Shown in pieces: positions 6,829-7,322 of a DNA stretch of 7,322 bases. Origin of the DNA: Ignavibacteriales bacterium (GTDB lineage Bacteria > Bacteroidota > Ignavibacteria > Ignavibacteriales > Melioribacteraceae). A program made the position numbers and the translations under genes. The DNA lies in contig JAGVBL010000008.1 of NCBI GenBank assembly GCA_020059785.1, positions 1-7,322 on the forward strand, in the 5' to 3' direction. How positions within the stretch are numbered: the stretch's first letter is position 1; each line of letters begins with the position of its first letter. Under the pieces are notes generated by a model, which was not told the DNA's origin, did no database searches, and saw nothing but the letters and a program-made list of their open reading frames with translations.

Positions 6829-7322
6829 ATGAAAAGACTATTATTATTTACAATCGTTGCAATCTTCGGTCTTTACGGATGTTCCGGATTCCTCTACACA
6901 GATAAACCGGCTCTGGAATTTCAGGATATAGATTATGGATTTCCAACTAAATCTGCTTTGAAAAATCCAAGCATTTCTTTCATTGATGTTGGAACCGGAA
7001 GTAAAACATTGATACTCGTTCACGGACTTGCAAGCAACGCGGGATTCTGGCGGTATGTAATTCCTGAATTATCGAAAGAGTACAGAGTAATTGCAATTGA
7101 TCTTCCCGGTTACGGTAAATCGCAAAAGGATGCTTATCCTTATTCAATTTCATTTTATGCAGAACAAATCAAACGTCTTGCAGATGAATTGAAGCTGAAA
7201 AAATTTACTATCGCTGGTCATTCAATGGGTGGACAGATTGGAATTATGTTCTCTTTAAAATATCCCGATCGTCTTGAAAAACTTGTTCTTGCTTCTCCAG
7301 CCGGAATCGAAGAGTTTGAAAA
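6829..7322 (+). CDS. Lipid-anchored alpha/beta hydrolase, 3' partial
   Basis: The first 164 residues of an alpha/beta-hydrolase-fold protein; the frame is open to the window end. A signal peptide with lipobox LYGC places a lipidated Cys18 at its end. The following residues SGFLYT have no acidic cluster, so the protein is probably anchored facing the periplasm. The catalytic core is clear: LILVHGLASNAGFW (61-74) is the HG oxyanion-hole strand, AIDLPGYGKS (89-98) the next conserved strand, and IAGHSMGG (128-135) the nucleophile elbow with Ser132. The acid and His of the triad would lie past the window edge. By family, substrates range over esters, lactones, thioesters and amides, and the sequence does not choose among them. 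It starts 9 bp after the barrel stop with a strong ribosome binding site, so it is almost certainly in the same transcript. A role releasing an acid from an ester is a reasonable inference from the upstream transporter and CoA ligase. Confidence 0.9.
   Translation, partial: MKRLLLFTIVAIFGLYGCSGFLYTDKPALEFQDIDYGFPTKSALKNPSISFIDVGTGSKTLILVHGLASNAGFWRYVIPELSKEYRVIAIDLPGYGKSQKDAYPYSISFYAEQIKRLADELKLKKFTIAGHSMGGQIGIMFSLKYPDRLEKLVLASPAGIEEFE

Overview
The window is a compact, single-strand bacterial stretch. Every supported gene lies on the + strand, intergenic gaps are about 10-75 bp, GC content is moderate to low, and most genes have clear purine-rich Shine-Dalgarno sites. Two Cys-anchored lipoproteins and a signal-peptide-bearing beta-barrel ending in Phe show a Gram-negative envelope. 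Protein style, plus an acidic 'C-K-D-E-E' tract after one lipoprotein cysteine, suggests the Bacteroidota/Chlorobiota/Ignavibacteriota group. The strong Shine-Dalgarno sites fit Ignavibacteria better than classical Bacteroides. This placement is inference, without a marker gene.

Region 1 (1-4633) is an acyl-metabolism block. It holds the C-terminal two thirds of a FabG-like reductase (cut by the window start), a ketoacyl synthase III homologue, a sodium:solute symporter, and an AMP-forming acyl-CoA ligase. The last three are nearly contiguous (11 and 14 bp gaps), so they are probably co-transcribed. A simple reading is Na+-driven uptake of a carboxylate, activation to a CoA thioester, condensation or acyl transfer, and beta-keto reduction. 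The KAS III homologue is unusual: the active-site Cys is kept, but the positions of the catalytic His and Asn are Thr and Tyr. It is therefore unlikely to be a normal decarboxylating FabH.

Region 2 (4652-7322) is an envelope block. It holds a small Thr-rich lipoprotein with a lipocalin-like look and a possible surface-export signal, an intrinsic terminator, a 520-residue outer-membrane beta-barrel, and the first 164 residues of a lipid-anchored alpha/beta hydrolase that runs off the window. The terminator ends about 20 bp before the barrel's start codon. That leaves almost no room for a promoter downstream of it, so it may set the ratio between the blocks rather than fully separate them.

Together the genes could form a pathway from the outside inward: a surface lipoprotein, a barrel and an anchored esterase at the outer membrane, a Na+ symporter at the inner membrane, then CoA activation and chain chemistry in the cytoplasm. 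The individual family calls are well supported. The joint pathway and its substrate are inference. No RNA genes, CRISPR arrays, insertion sequences or long repeats were seen.
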